From: Acidobacteriota bacterium
Lineage (GTDB): Bacteria > Acidobacteriota > Vicinamibacteria > Vicinamibacterales > 2-12-FULL-66-21
DNA length: 15,149 bases
NCBI GenBank assembly: GCA_020200195.1
Contig: JAIVJE010000330.1
Location: 1 to 15,149 of the forward strand
Reading direction: 5' to 3'
The notes below the pieces were generated by a model. That model was not told the origin of the DNA and ran no database searches. It saw nothing but the letters and a program-made list of their open reading frames with translations. The position numbers and the translations under genes are program-made. Below, piece after piece: positions 7,804-14,858 of this stretch; positions within the stretch are counted from its first letter, which is position 1; each line of letters starts with the position of its first letter.

Positions 7804-8790
7804 TCAGCGGGCGCCGGTGTAGACCGCGGCCCAGAGCGGGAACAGCGCCGCGAAACTGTCCTCGACGACGGTGACCAGCTTTCGCACGTCCTCCAGCGTC
7901 CGCGCGTCGTCTGGTCGTTCGAGAAAGAGCCAGCGGCCGACGAACAACCAGCCGGTCTGCACCGGGTTGTGCGCGTTGATCAGCCATTCGACCGCCTGAT
8001 CGGGCAGCAGGTCCGTCGAGGGCGGACGGTCACCGAACTGGATGAAGCCGCCGGTCTTCTCCATCCAGTCCACCAGGTGGCCACGCCACGTGGACGCGAT
8101 GGAACGCTGCAGCGCTTCGAAGTACGAGACGACCTGTTCCTGCCCGGATTCACGGTCTCGGTCGCTGCCGTCTTTCGACAGGTTGAAGCCGAGGCCGGCA
8201 CGGAGAGCGTTCGCTCCCCACGGCGTGGCGCTGAACAGTCCGACGTTGAACTGCGGCTCCCATCGTCCACCATGGTGGTAGGCATAGAGATGGCCGTTCG
8301 TGCCCGCGTGGTAACTGTTCTTGTGAAACAGTTTCGCGCCGGCCATTCCGGATTTGTTGCGCACCTCGACGATCCGCGCGGCGGTACGCTGATCGTTGAG
8401 CGCCAGGAGCAGCGCTTCCAGCTTCGGGCCGAGTGCGCGCGCCGCGTCGACAGGCGCAAGATGCGCGAGCGCATCGAAGTCCTGTGCGGTGAAACCGGAC
8501 GCGGCTTCGGATCGTGACGGTGCGAGCGCACGGCGCCTGGTGACCTCGGTCTGGAGGCTCCTGGCGATCCCGTTCGACGGATTGAGCTCCAGGGCCGTTG
8601 CGAGCGCACCCGCCGCCTCGGCAAAGCTGCGCCGCTCCATGTAGCACCGTGCTAGTCGGGTCCAGGCCCCTTCATCAGTCGGATTGGCGCGCGAAATCTC
8701 CAGGTTCAGCTCGAGCGCCTCTCCGCTGAAGTTTCCTTCCTTTGCGAGCTCGACGGCGCGTCGCTGCAAATCGGCAATCCCGGTGGGCAT
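7804..8790 (-). CDS. TPR protein with uncharacterised C-terminal domain
   Basis: The product is 328 residues with no signal peptide, so probably cytoplasmic. Residues 5-95 form about two to three tetratricopeptide-like helix pairs (for example AWTRLARCYMERRSFAEAAG and ALATALELNPSNGIA). Residues 100-125 link to a C-terminal domain of about 200 residues that I do not recognise. It is rich in aromatic residues and has compact motifs such as KLFHKNSYHAGTNGHLYAYHH, FNVGLFSATPWG and STWRGHLVDWMEKTGGFIQF. The His- and Trp-rich motifs suggest a folded, possibly ligand-binding or nuclease-like domain, but no catalytic signature is clear enough to name. The gene is divergent from the FKBP gene (55 bases apart) and upstream of mreB. 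The start ATG gives the first TPR helix immediately. Confidence 0.75.
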   Translation of the reverse strand: MPTGIADLQRRAVELAKEGNFSGEALELNLEISRANPTDEGAWTRLARCYMERRSFAEAAGALATALELNPSNGIARSLQTEVTRRRALAPSRSEAASGFTAQDFDALAHLAPVDAARALGPKLEALLLALNDQRTAARIVEVRNKSGMAGAKLFHKNSYHAGTNGHLYAYHHGGRWEPQFNVGLFSATPWGANALRAGLGFNLSKDGSDRDRESGQEQVVSYFEALQRSIASTWRGHLVDWMEKTGGFIQFGDRPPSTDLLPDQAVEWLINAHNPVQTGWLFVGRWLFLERPDDARTLEDVRKLVTVVEDSFAALFPLWAAVYTGAR

Positions 8791-8845
8791 GCCCAGAGCG
8801 TACCACCTCTACGGCCGGCCTCGTGCGGGCCGCAAAACGGTTAAA

Positions 8846-9313
8846 ATGCATGCGCCGGCCATGAGGCTCCGCACCTTCTCGATTGTTTTCGTCCTGGCGT
8901 GCATCCTGTCGTCGGCGTCCTTAGGCTGCTCCATGGGCGGCGACGACATCCCGGCGCCGCCCGATGTGGCCGCACCGCCGGCTGATGCCGCAAAGACCTC
9001 GACCGGACTCGCCAGCCGGGTACTGACAGCCGGGAAAGGCACCCGTCATCCGCGCCCGAACTCGCGCGTCACCGTCCACTACACTGGCTGGACGACCGAT
9101 GGAAAGATGTTCGACAGTTCGGTGTCGCGCGGTGCGCCGATCACCTTCGGTCTCGACGAAGTGATTCCGGGCTGGACCGAAGGCGTGCAGATGATGGTCG
9201 AGGGGGAGAAGCGCCGGCTCTGGATTCCCGAGGCGCAGGCCTACGGCGGCCAGGCCGGCAAGCCCGCCGGCATGCTCGTGTTCGATGTCGAGCTGATCAA
9301 AATCGAGTCCTAG
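8846..9313 (+). CDS. FKBP-type peptidyl-prolyl cis-trans isomerase, lipoprotein
   Basis: The product is 155 residues. A lipoprotein signal peptide ends in a lipobox with SLGC and Cys28 as the lipidated residue, so the protein should sit in the periplasmic leaflet of a membrane. After a Pro/Ala-rich linker (about 30-52) comes one FKBP domain (55-155). The pocket residues of active FKBPs are present: Tyr79 in VTVHYTGW, Phe89-Asp90 in KMFDSS, Phe101, Val106-Ile107 and Trp110 in VIPGW, and Tyr133. GEKRRLWIP and LVFDVELI are also standard. The enzyme isomerises Xaa-Pro bonds in exported proteins. The ATG at 8846 or the one at 8861 (MRLRTFSIVFV) could be the start; the latter gives the cleaner signal peptide. 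No ribosome binding site is seen at either. The open frame extends further upstream to 8684, but that part overlaps the divergent gene. Confidence 0.9.
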   Translation: MHAPAMRLRTFSIVFVLACILSSASLGCSMGGDDIPAPPDVAAPPADAAKTSTGLASRVLTAGKGTRHPRPNSRVTVHYTGWTTDGKMFDSSVSRGAPITFGLDEVIPGWTEGVQMMVEGEKRRLWIPEAQAYGGQAGKPAGMLVFDVELIKIES

Positions 9314-9321
9314 GAGCTCCG

Positions 9322-10644
9322 ATGACTTCTCCGACGATGACGGATGCGATGACCGGCCCCGAGATGATCGCACTGACCAAAGCGCACACGATCTATGAGT
9401 GGTCGGCGCAGTCCAAGGTCGATCCGATTCCGGTGGCCGGCGCGTTGGGCAGCTGGTTCTGGACGCCGGAGGGCAAACGCTACCTGGACTTCAACAGCCA
9501 GTTGATGTGCGTGAATATCGGTCACGGTGATGCCCGCGTCATCAAGGCGATCCAGGAGCAGGCGGCTACGCTGGCGTACGCCAATCCGTTCATGGCTACC
9601 GAGCCGCGCGCACGTCTCGGGCGGAAGCTGGCGGAGATTGCACCCGGGGACATCGATACGTTCTTCTTCACCAACGGCGGCGCTGAAGCCAACGAGAACG
9701 CCGTCAAACTCGCTCGTCAGTTCACCGGTCGTCACAAGATTCTCGCGCGCTATCGTTCGTATCATGGCGCGACCGGTGGCGCGATCACCCTCACGGGGGA
9801 TCCGCGGCGGTGGGCGGCTGAACCCGGCATTGCGGGCGTGGTGCACGTTGCAGATCCGTATCACGGCGTTCAGCGCGGATGGGACAACGTGGCGCTCGCG
9901 CTGGCGAACCTGGAGGAAGTGATCCAGCTCGAGGGACCGCAGACGATCGCGGCATTCTTTCTCGAACCGGTCACCGGGACCAACGGCATCCTCGTCCCGC
10001 CCGACGGCTACCTGCAAGGCATCCGGGAGCTGTGCACCAAGTACGGAATCATGATGGTCGCCGACGAGGTGATGTCCGGCTTCGGCCGCACCGGCGAATG
10101 GTTCGCGATCAACCACTGGGGCGTCGTCCCCGACCTGTTGACTATGGCGAAGGGGCTGACGAGCGCGTATGTGCCGCTCGGCGCGGTCGGCATGCGTCGC
10201 GCGATCGCCGATCACTTCAAGGAACGGGTGTTCTACGGCGGGCTGACGTACAACAGCCACCCGCTCGCGTGCGCGGCCGCACTCGCGACGCTCGCGGTGT
10301 ACGAGGAGGACGACCTGATCGCGAAAGCGAAGCGCACCGGTGAAGTGATGAAGCGCCTGCTCGGTGACCTCGAAGCGCGCCACGAGATCGTGGGAGCGAC
10401 GCGTTCGATCGGCCTGTTCGGCATCGTGGAACTCGTCAGGGATAGACGGACGAAGGAACCGCTCGCGCCGTTCAACGGTACGTCTGAGCCGATGCAGAAA
10501 CTGGGACGTTTCTTCCGGGAGCAGGGACTTTATACGTTCGTCCGCTGGAACACGTTCTTCACGAATCCACCGCTCACGATTTCAGAGGACGAGCTGCGGC
10601 ACGGCTTCGCGATCATCGACAGAGGGCTCAGGGAGATCGCGTAG
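9322..10644 (+). CDS. Class III PLP-dependent aminotransferase (taurine/omega-amino acid type)
   Basis: The product is 440 residues, normal for the family, and cytosolic. Key residues of fold-type I, class III aminotransferases are visible: the phosphate-binding TNGGAEANENAVKLAR (117-132), the ring-stacking YHG (147-149), Glu215 in FFLEPVTG, Asp248 in VADEVMSGFGRTGEW, which contacts the pyridine nitrogen, and the PLP lysine Lys277 in MAKGLTSAYVPLG. Phrases such as LDFNSQLMCVNIGHG and HWGVVPDLLTMAKG are close to taurine-pyruvate/2-oxoglutarate aminotransferases, but substrate cannot be fixed by eye. Beta-alanine, GABA or another omega-amino acid is possible. AGGAG nine bases upstream overlaps the stop codon of the FKBP gene, and only 8 bases separate the genes, so they are co-transcribed although they have no obvious joint role. 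Its TAG lies in a 7-base tandem repeat. Confidence 0.9.
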   Translation: MTSPTMTDAMTGPEMIALTKAHTIYEWSAQSKVDPIPVAGALGSWFWTPEGKRYLDFNSQLMCVNIGHGDARVIKAIQEQAATLAYANPFMATEPRARLGRKLAEIAPGDIDTFFFTNGGAEANENAVKLARQFTGRHKILARYRSYHGATGGAITLTGDPRRWAAEPGIAGVVHVADPYHGVQRGWDNVALALANLEEVIQLEGPQTIAAFFLEPVTGTNGILVPPDGYLQGIRELCTKYGIMMVADEVMSGFGRTGEWFAINHWGVVPDLLTMAKGLTSAYVPLGAVGMRRAIADHFKERVFYGGLTYNSHPLACAAALATLAVYEEDDLIAKAKRTGEVMKRLLGDLEARHEIVGATRSIGLFGIVELVRDRRTKEPLAPFNGTSEPMQKLGRFFREQGLYTFVRWNTFFTNPPLTISEDELRHGFAIIDRGLREIA

Positions 10645-10676
10645 CTCCCAGCTCCCAGCTCCTAGCTCCTAGCTCC
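10642..10676. repeat. Tandem heptanucleotide repeat (YAGCTCC x5)
   Basis: Five consecutive 7-base units occur: TAGCTCC, CAGCTCC, CAGCTCC, TAGCTCC, TAGCTCC (10642-10648, 10649-10655, 10656-10662, 10663-10669, 10670-10676), followed by a degenerate TGCCTCC. The first unit contains the TAG stop of the aminotransferase on the plus strand. The third/fourth unit boundary contains CTA, which is the TAG stop of the convergent dehydrogenase gene on the minus strand. The repeat therefore codes for the last residues (GARS) of that protein. The convergent stops are only 17 bases apart. Confidence 0.9.
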
Positions 10677-11619
10677 TGCCTCCATCGCCTCTATCACCGC
10701 CGTCGTCACGTCTTTCGTCATCGCGCGTCCGCCTAAGTCGGGCGTTCGCGGACCGTTCTCGCCGAGCACGCGCTCGATGGCCGCCACGATCCGATCGTGC
10801 GCGGCCGGCAATCCCAGGTGATCCAGCATGAGCGCGCCGGCCCATATTGCGCCGATGGGATTGGCGATGCCGCGGCCGGCGATGTCGGGCGCTGAGCCGT
10901 GGATCGGCTCGAACATCGAGGGATGGCGGCGTGACCATGCGCGCCGCGAGCGCGTCTACGTGGTACTTGCGCCACTCGACCGTCGGGTAATCCGCTGCGA
11001 CGGCTTCCACCGCCTCGTCCCATAGCACCATCGTGTGCTGCATCGCGTTCGATTTTGTCGCGCTCGCGAGCCGCCGCCGCGGGCGGCGCGACGCGAGCGC
11101 AAACGCGAAGCGCGCGATGCGCTCGACGCCGCGACGCGTAAACACACCGGTCTGCTCGGCAACTTCGTGCGCGGTGCCCGCGAACAGCCGTCCGCCGACT
11201 CCAGAGTATTCCCCCTCGGAGTTTTCCCGCACGCAGATCATGTCGATGTCCGCGCCGACGCGGCCCGCCAGCGGGCCGGGCACTCCCGGCAACAAGCGCA
11301 TCGGCCGGAGGTTGACGTACTGGTCGAACCGCTGGCGGATCGGGAGGATCAACTCCCAGACCGACACATGATCCGGAACTGATGGATCGCCGATGGCCCC
11401 CAGATAGATCGCATCGAACCCCTGCAACGTATCGAGGCCGTTCGCCTCCATCATCCGGCCCGTGCGGCGATAGAAATCGCAACCCCACGGGAACTCGGTG
11501 AATTCGAGGGCGCGCGACTCGCCTTCCGTGGCGCAGCGAAGCACATCGATCCCGGCGGGTATGACCTCGCGGCCGATCCCGTCACCGGCGATTACAGCAA
11601 TTTTCAAAACGTTCGACAT
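10662..11619 (-). pseudogene. Tartrate/D-malate dehydrogenase family gene with internal deletion
   Basis: The family (isocitrate/isopropylmalate dehydrogenase fold; TtuC, DmlA) oxidises and decarboxylates D-malate, tartrate or related 2-hydroxy acids with NAD+ and a divalent metal. The ATG at 11619 (AAGGA five bases upstream) gives MSNVLKIAVIAGDGIGREVI, and the first 230 residues look normal. They include the substrate arginines in IRQRFDQYVNLRP, RENSEGEYSG (131-140), Lys189 in TKSN and Asp222 in KYHVDALAA. After ARMVT the frame breaks. Reading resumes in another frame with HPSMFEPIHGSAPDIAGRG and runs to a TAG at 10662-10664. Compared with E. coli DmlA, about 40 residues (about 122 bases) are missing at 10930-10940, including the metal-binding aspartates of the NLFGDILSD motif. 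The enzyme should be dead. The gene is 41 bases downstream of the SDR gene and last in its operon. Confidence 0.85.
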
Positions 11620-11660
11620 GGGTTCCTTGGTGGTGCACGTTGAACCTCGCACGTTCACTT

Positions 11661-12455
11661 CTACATTCCGGGGGGCGTGAACCGGCCATCCGTCGCGAGC
11701 CAGCCGCCGTCTGCGTAGATGATGGTGCCGGTGACGTAGCTCGCCGCATCCGAGGCGAGGAACAGCGTCGGCCCGACCATCTCGTCCGGCTGCCCCCAGC
11801 GATTGAACACGCTCTTTGCGGCATAGGCATTGAACCAGTCCCGGTTCGCTTTGATCGGCGCCGTCAGCGGCGTTTCAATCACGCCTGGTCCGACACAGTT
11901 GACGCGCACTCCGTACGGACCGAATTCGGACGCGGCGCCGCGCGCCATCTGCAGGATTCCCGCCTTGGTGGCGGCGTACACCGACTGGCCGGGCTCGACG
12001 ACCAGCGAGCGAATCGACGAGAACAGGACGATGCTGCCACGGCGCTGCGTCGTCATGATGCGGCCCGCCGCACGGAGCACATTGAAATTCCCTTTCATGT
12101 TGAGGTCGAGGACGCGCGCAAGCTCGTCATCCTGATAATCGAGGATCTTCTTTCGGACGTTGATGCTGGGCGTGCAGATCACGATGTCGAGGCTGCCGTG
12201 TGTCTCGCGAATGGCGTCGAACCCGCGCTCGACGGCGGCCGGATCGCGAATATCCATCGTGCCAGCCTGACACTGGCATCCGCCCGTCGCTGCCTGCTGC
12301 GCCACTTTCTCGGCCGCGTCCAGCCTGATGTCGAGGCACACCACAGTGGCGCCCTGCTGTGCGGCGCCGATCGTCACGGCTTCCCCGATCCCTGACGCCC
12401 CGCCGATGACTGCGGCAACTTTTCCCGAGAGGTCGAATATGTTCCGCGCTGCCAT
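11661..12455 (-). CDS. Short-chain dehydrogenase/reductase (SDR), NAD-type
   Basis: The product is 264 residues, typical of classical SDRs. The nucleotide-binding motif is GGASGIG (18-24) with Gly in place of the usual Thr, and Asp42 at the end of the second strand (VVCLDIR) indicates NAD(H) rather than NADP(H). The catalytic set is Asn119, Ser147, Tyr160 and Lys164 (YAATK). The usual NNAG motif after strand 4 is replaced by CTPS (94-97), a notable deviation. The substrate is probably a hydroxy acid, polyol or sugar acid given the neighbours, but this is inference. The ATG at 12455 has a strong ribosome binding site, GAGGAG, about six bases upstream. The reading frame happens to stay open far upstream, but that part overlaps the symporter gene and does not look like protein. 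A palindromic repeat (12471-12516) separates it from the symporter gene. Confidence 0.88.
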   Translation of the reverse strand: MAARNIFDLSGKVAAVIGGASGIGEAVTIGAAQQGATVVCLDIRLDAAEKVAQQAATGGCQCQAGTMDIRDPAAVERGFDAIRETHGSLDIVICTPSINVRKKILDYQDDELARVLDLNMKGNFNVLRAAGRIMTTQRRGSIVLFSSIRSLVVEPGQSVYAATKAGILQMARGAASEFGPYGVRVNCVGPGVIETPLTAPIKANRDWFNAYAAKSVFNRWGQPDEMVGPTLFLASDAASYVTGTIIYADGGWLATDGRFTPPGM

Positions 12456-12470
12456 TGATCTCCTCGAAAC

Positions 12471-12516
12471 GGGGACCGCCACCTTTTCGGGCCGGGTGCA
12501 CAAGGTGGCAGCCCCC
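12471..12516. repeat. Palindromic repeat, second copy (hairpin form)
   Basis: GGGGACCGCCACCTTTTC (12471-12488) faces AAGGTGGCAGCCCCC (12502-12516) across a 13-base loop, with one bulged position. The left arm and its extension CGGGCCGG match the second unit of the element at 119-246 (GGGGACCGCCACCTTTTTC followed by CGCGCCGG). It occupies the 62-base gap between symporter and SDR genes, right against the symporter stop codon (TAA, 12518-12520) and 15 bases ahead of the SDR start. In RNA it would form a stable hairpin inside the operon message and could trim or stabilise the transcript there. Confidence 0.85.
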
Positions 12517-12517
12517 T

Positions 12518-13933
12518 TTACGTGGTCGCCGCTCGTGGTCGCCCGCGGCGCACTGTCATCGTTACCCCGAACGCCAGAGCGGCGGCCATCAGCCCGAGAA
12601 GGTTGGGATTCAGAATCCCGAAGCCGCGACCGCCCGTCGTGACCTGCGCCACCAGCAGTGTGGCGATGCCGGCGACGATCGACGCGAACGCCTCCGGCGT
12701 ACCAGCACGGCGTAGGTACAGCCCGCCGACGACCGGCACGAACAGGCTCACGCCAACAAGCGAATAGAAGATTCCCAACGCCCCGACGACCGTCTCCAGC
12801 TGAATCGCAAGCAGTACGCCTGCCGCCCCGCCCGCCAGCGCGGCGAGTCGAGCGACCAGCAGCAACCGGCGGTCGTCCGCTTCCGGATTGAGAAAACGCT
12901 TGTAGAGATCCTTCGACAGCGACGTCGCGAGCATGAACAAGATCGCGTCGCAGGTGCTGACTTCGGCGGAGAAGACGGCCGCCAATCCAAGCGCGCCCAC
13001 GAGGACCGGCAACTGTGTCGCGAGCACGGTCGGCAGCACGTCGTTCGGGCTTGCGATTTGCAGGTTTGCTGCCCGGGCTGCAATACCGAAGAAAACGGGA
13101 ATGAACCCGAAGAGCATCTGCGCGAGCGCCTGGCTGCCGATGCCCAGGCGCACGGCGCGTTCGCCGGCCGCCCCGTACGCCTTCTGGAGAAGTCCGGGCG
13201 AGACGATGAACGCGGGCGTCAGCACCGCAATCATCGCCCATCCCGACATTCCGGCACCGGAGGAATACATGAAGTTCCAGTAACCGTCGTGCGGCACCGG
13301 CATGGCGCCAATCGCGGACGGTCCGCCGACCGCCGACGACAGCAACGGGATCGCGACGAGGAACCCACCGAGCAGCACGATCAACTGAATTACATTGACC
13401 CACGCCGAGCTCAAGAGTCCGCCCGCGACGAAGTAAATCGTCATCACGACGCCGCCGATAAGCGCCCCTGCTGGTCTCGACACGCCCGCGACGACGCTGA
13501 GCACGGCAGCTCCCGCGATCAACTGTCCGGCGAGAATGGCCAGCGTGCCGAGCCAGATCAAGGACGCTACGACGCCGCGCACCGCGGCGCCGTAGCGATA
13601 TTCGAGAAAGTCCCCCGCCGTGTAGAAGCCGTGGTCGCTGGCCAGGCGCCACATTCGCGGGCCGATCCAGAACGCGAGCGCGAGCGATCCGAGCGCGGCG
13701 GAACCGTTCCACCACCACGCCGAAACGCCCTGCTGGTAGGCGAGGCCGGTCGCGCCGACCGTGGTGCCGGCGCCGATGTTAGCCGCAAGCACCGTCGAGA
13801 ACAGGAGCGGCGCGCTAAGGCTGCGTCCCGCGACGAAGAAATCACCGCTGTTGCGCACCAGCCGCGAGACCCAGAGCCCGGCGACCGTCAGCGCGATGGA
13901 ATACCCGATGAGCAGAACGAGATGGATGTTCAC
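12518..13933 (-). CDS. Sodium/solute symporter (SSS family)
   Basis: The product is 471 residues with about 13 hydrophobic segments, the length and layout of SSF-type inner-membrane symporters (PutP, SglT and relatives). Family features are the RNSGDFFVAGRSLSAPLL stretch (27-44), the glycine-rich ANIGAGTTVGATGLAYQQG (51-69) with Na+-site residues in helix 1, and YTAGDFLEYRYG (104-115). The conserved region near FSAEVSTCDAILFMLATSLS carries the second half of the Na+ site. The substrate is unknown; organic acids, amino acids and sugars are all possible. The GTG at 13933 is the likely start because it gives a normal first helix (VNIHLVLLIGYSIALTVAGL) and lies 4 bases after the regulator stop. 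The frame is open further upstream, but that part is antisense-like Arg/Ser sequence in the regulator gene. Confidence 0.88.
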   Translation of the reverse strand: MNIHLVLLIGYSIALTVAGLWVSRLVRNSGDFFVAGRSLSAPLLFSTVLAANIGAGTTVGATGLAYQQGVSAWWWNGSAALGSLALAFWIGPRMWRLASDHGFYTAGDFLEYRYGAAVRGVVASLIWLGTLAILAGQLIAGAAVLSVVAGVSRPAGALIGGVVMTIYFVAGGLLSSAWVNVIQLIVLLGGFLVAIPLLSSAVGGPSAIGAMPVPHDGYWNFMYSSGAGMSGWAMIAVLTPAFIVSPGLLQKAYGAAGERAVRLGIGSQALAQMLFGFIPVFFGIAARAANLQIASPNDVLPTVLATQLPVLVGALGLAAVFSAEVSTCDAILFMLATSLSKDLYKRFLNPEADDRRLLLVARLAALAGGAAGVLLAIQLETVVGALGIFYSLVGVSLFVPVVGGLYLRRAGTPEAFASIVAGIATLLVAQVTTGGRGFGILNPNLLGLMAAALAFGVTMTVRRGRPRAATT

Positions 13934-13937
13934 GGCG

Positions 13938-14828
13938 TCAGAACGTCGGAGGCGTGTTGATCCACACGAGGACGGCCTCCGTGTCGGACGGGTTGAACCA
14001 GCGATGCCCCAGCGTGCTCTCGAACCAGAAGCTGTCCCCCTCGTGCAGGACGAAGCATTCCAGCTCGTCGAGCCAGACTTCCAGCGTGCCACCGATCATG
14101 TAAATGAACTCTTCCCCCTGGTGCGAGTACGCGCCGTCGCTGCCGGCCAATGGCGCGACGCGAAACAGCATCGACTGCAGCATCGTGGCACCGGTCGAGA
14201 GCAGCTCCATGCGTACGCCTGACTGCAGTTCGAGGACCCGCCGCTCGGTGGGTCGCACGATCCGGTCACGCCGTTTCGGCGCCTGGAACAGATCCATCAC
14301 CGTGGTGCCGTAGGCCGTCGCCAGCCGCTGCACGGTAGCCACCGACGGGTTTGCCTGTGCGTGTTCGATCGAGCTTAGAAACCCCGCGGAGATTCCGGCG
14401 CGACGCGCGGCCTCGACGACGCCCATGCTCTGACGCTCGCGCAGGCGACGAAGCTTGGGACCCAGCGGACGGGGCTCGCTGCGCGTTTTGGGGGCCGCTG
14501 TGCCGCCAAGCTCGCGCTTGATGCCGGGCACGTTGAGCCGCTGCACCTCGCGCAGGTACTTGATCCGCTTCAGCAGCTTGAGGAGCTCGGGGCTATACAG
14601 GCGATACCGGCCGTTGCTGCGAATGGGCGTCACGAGACCGACCGATTCCCAGAGCCGCAGCGTCGATGCGCTGACGCCGAGGATCCGTGCGGTCTGGCCG
14701 ACCGTGAGGAAACCGGGCCGCGGCGTTGCCGTCTGGCGCTTCGGCGTCCGCGGGCGATGTGTGTGGGAAGAATGCGCAGGCACGACGGCGCCGGCAGCGG
14801 CGCGACGCGATACTATCCGAAGGCCCAT
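13938..14828 (-). CDS. MerR-XRE-cupin three-domain transcriptional regulator
   Basis: The product is 296 residues. Residues 1-37 are a basic, low-complexity leader. Residues 41-107 form a MerR-type winged helix (LTVGQTARILGVSASTLRLW and NGRYRLYSPELLKLLKRI). After a Pro/Arg linker, residues 124-181 form an XRE/Cro-type helix-turn-helix (MGVVEAARRAGISAGFLSSI with HAQANPSVATVQRLA). Residues 221-292 form a small cupin barrel (AYSHQGEEFIYMIGGTLEVW and GDSFWFESTLGHRWFNP), which would sense a small ligand. XRE-cupin regulators commonly control uptake and catabolism of amines or organic acids; the extra MerR domain is unusual. The gene heads the symporter-SDR-dehydrogenase operon and is divergent from the M20 gene. 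No ribosome binding site precedes the ATG at 14828, so the message may have a very short leader. Confidence 0.88.
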   Translation of the reverse strand: MGLRIVSRRAAAGAVVPAHSSHTHRPRTPKRQTATPRPGFLTVGQTARILGVSASTLRLWESVGLVTPIRSNGRYRLYSPELLKLLKRIKYLREVQRLNVPGIKRELGGTAAPKTRSEPRPLGPKLRRLRERQSMGVVEAARRAGISAGFLSSIEHAQANPSVATVQRLATAYGTTVMDLFQAPKRRDRIVRPTERRVLELQSGVRMELLSTGATMLQSMLFRVAPLAGSDGAYSHQGEEFIYMIGGTLEVWLDELECFVLHEGDSFWFESTLGHRWFNPSDTEAVLVWINTPPTF

Positions 14829-14831
14829 TAT

Positions 14832-14858
14832 TTGACAACGTTACAGCTTTCCTGTAAT
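14832..14858 (+). promoter_or_regulatory. Candidate sigma-70 promoter for the M20 gene
   Basis: A perfect -35 hexamer TTGACA (14832-14837) is followed after 15 bases by TGTAAT (14853-14858), which matches the TATAAT consensus at five of six positions. An alternative is TAATTA at 14855-14860 with 17-base spacing. Transcription would begin near 14865, about five bases before the ATG at 14870, so the message would be nearly leaderless, and no ribosome binding site is present in the 41-base gap. Confidence 0.55.
14841..14857. promoter_or_regulatory. Candidate operator palindrome TTACAG-N5-CTGTAA
   Basis: Two perfect 6-base arms, TTACAG (14841-14846) and CTGTAA (14852-14857), are separated by CTTTC. 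Outer CGTTA (14839-14843) and TAACG (14859-14863) extend the symmetry with a two-base offset. The palindrome lies in the spacer and over the -10 box of the plus-strand promoter and 13 bases upstream of the regulator ATG. It is therefore well placed for autoregulation and for control of both divergent units by the regulator encoded next to it. Confidence 0.5.

Noticed and set aside
7801..8517. 238-codon open frame on the plus strand
   Set aside because: It is antisense to the TPR gene and has no recognisable motif; the minus-strand product has regular TPR helices and is much more protein-like.
8842..8847. TAAAAT as a -10 box for a leaderless FKBP transcript starting at 8861
   Set aside because: The hexamer is good, but no acceptable -35 lies at the right distance (CCTCGT at 8819-8824), so I left it out of the feature list.
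9310..10383. 357-codon open frame on the minus strand
   Set aside because: It is antisense to the class III aminotransferase, which retains all its catalytic residues. The composition is the usual His/Arg/Asp-rich shadow pattern.
12456..13718. Upstream extension of the SDR reading frame by about 420 codons
   Set aside because: This part overlaps the SSS symporter in another frame and reads as Arg-rich nonsense. The SDR has its own ATG with a strong GAGGAG site at 12455, so a fusion protein is not credible.
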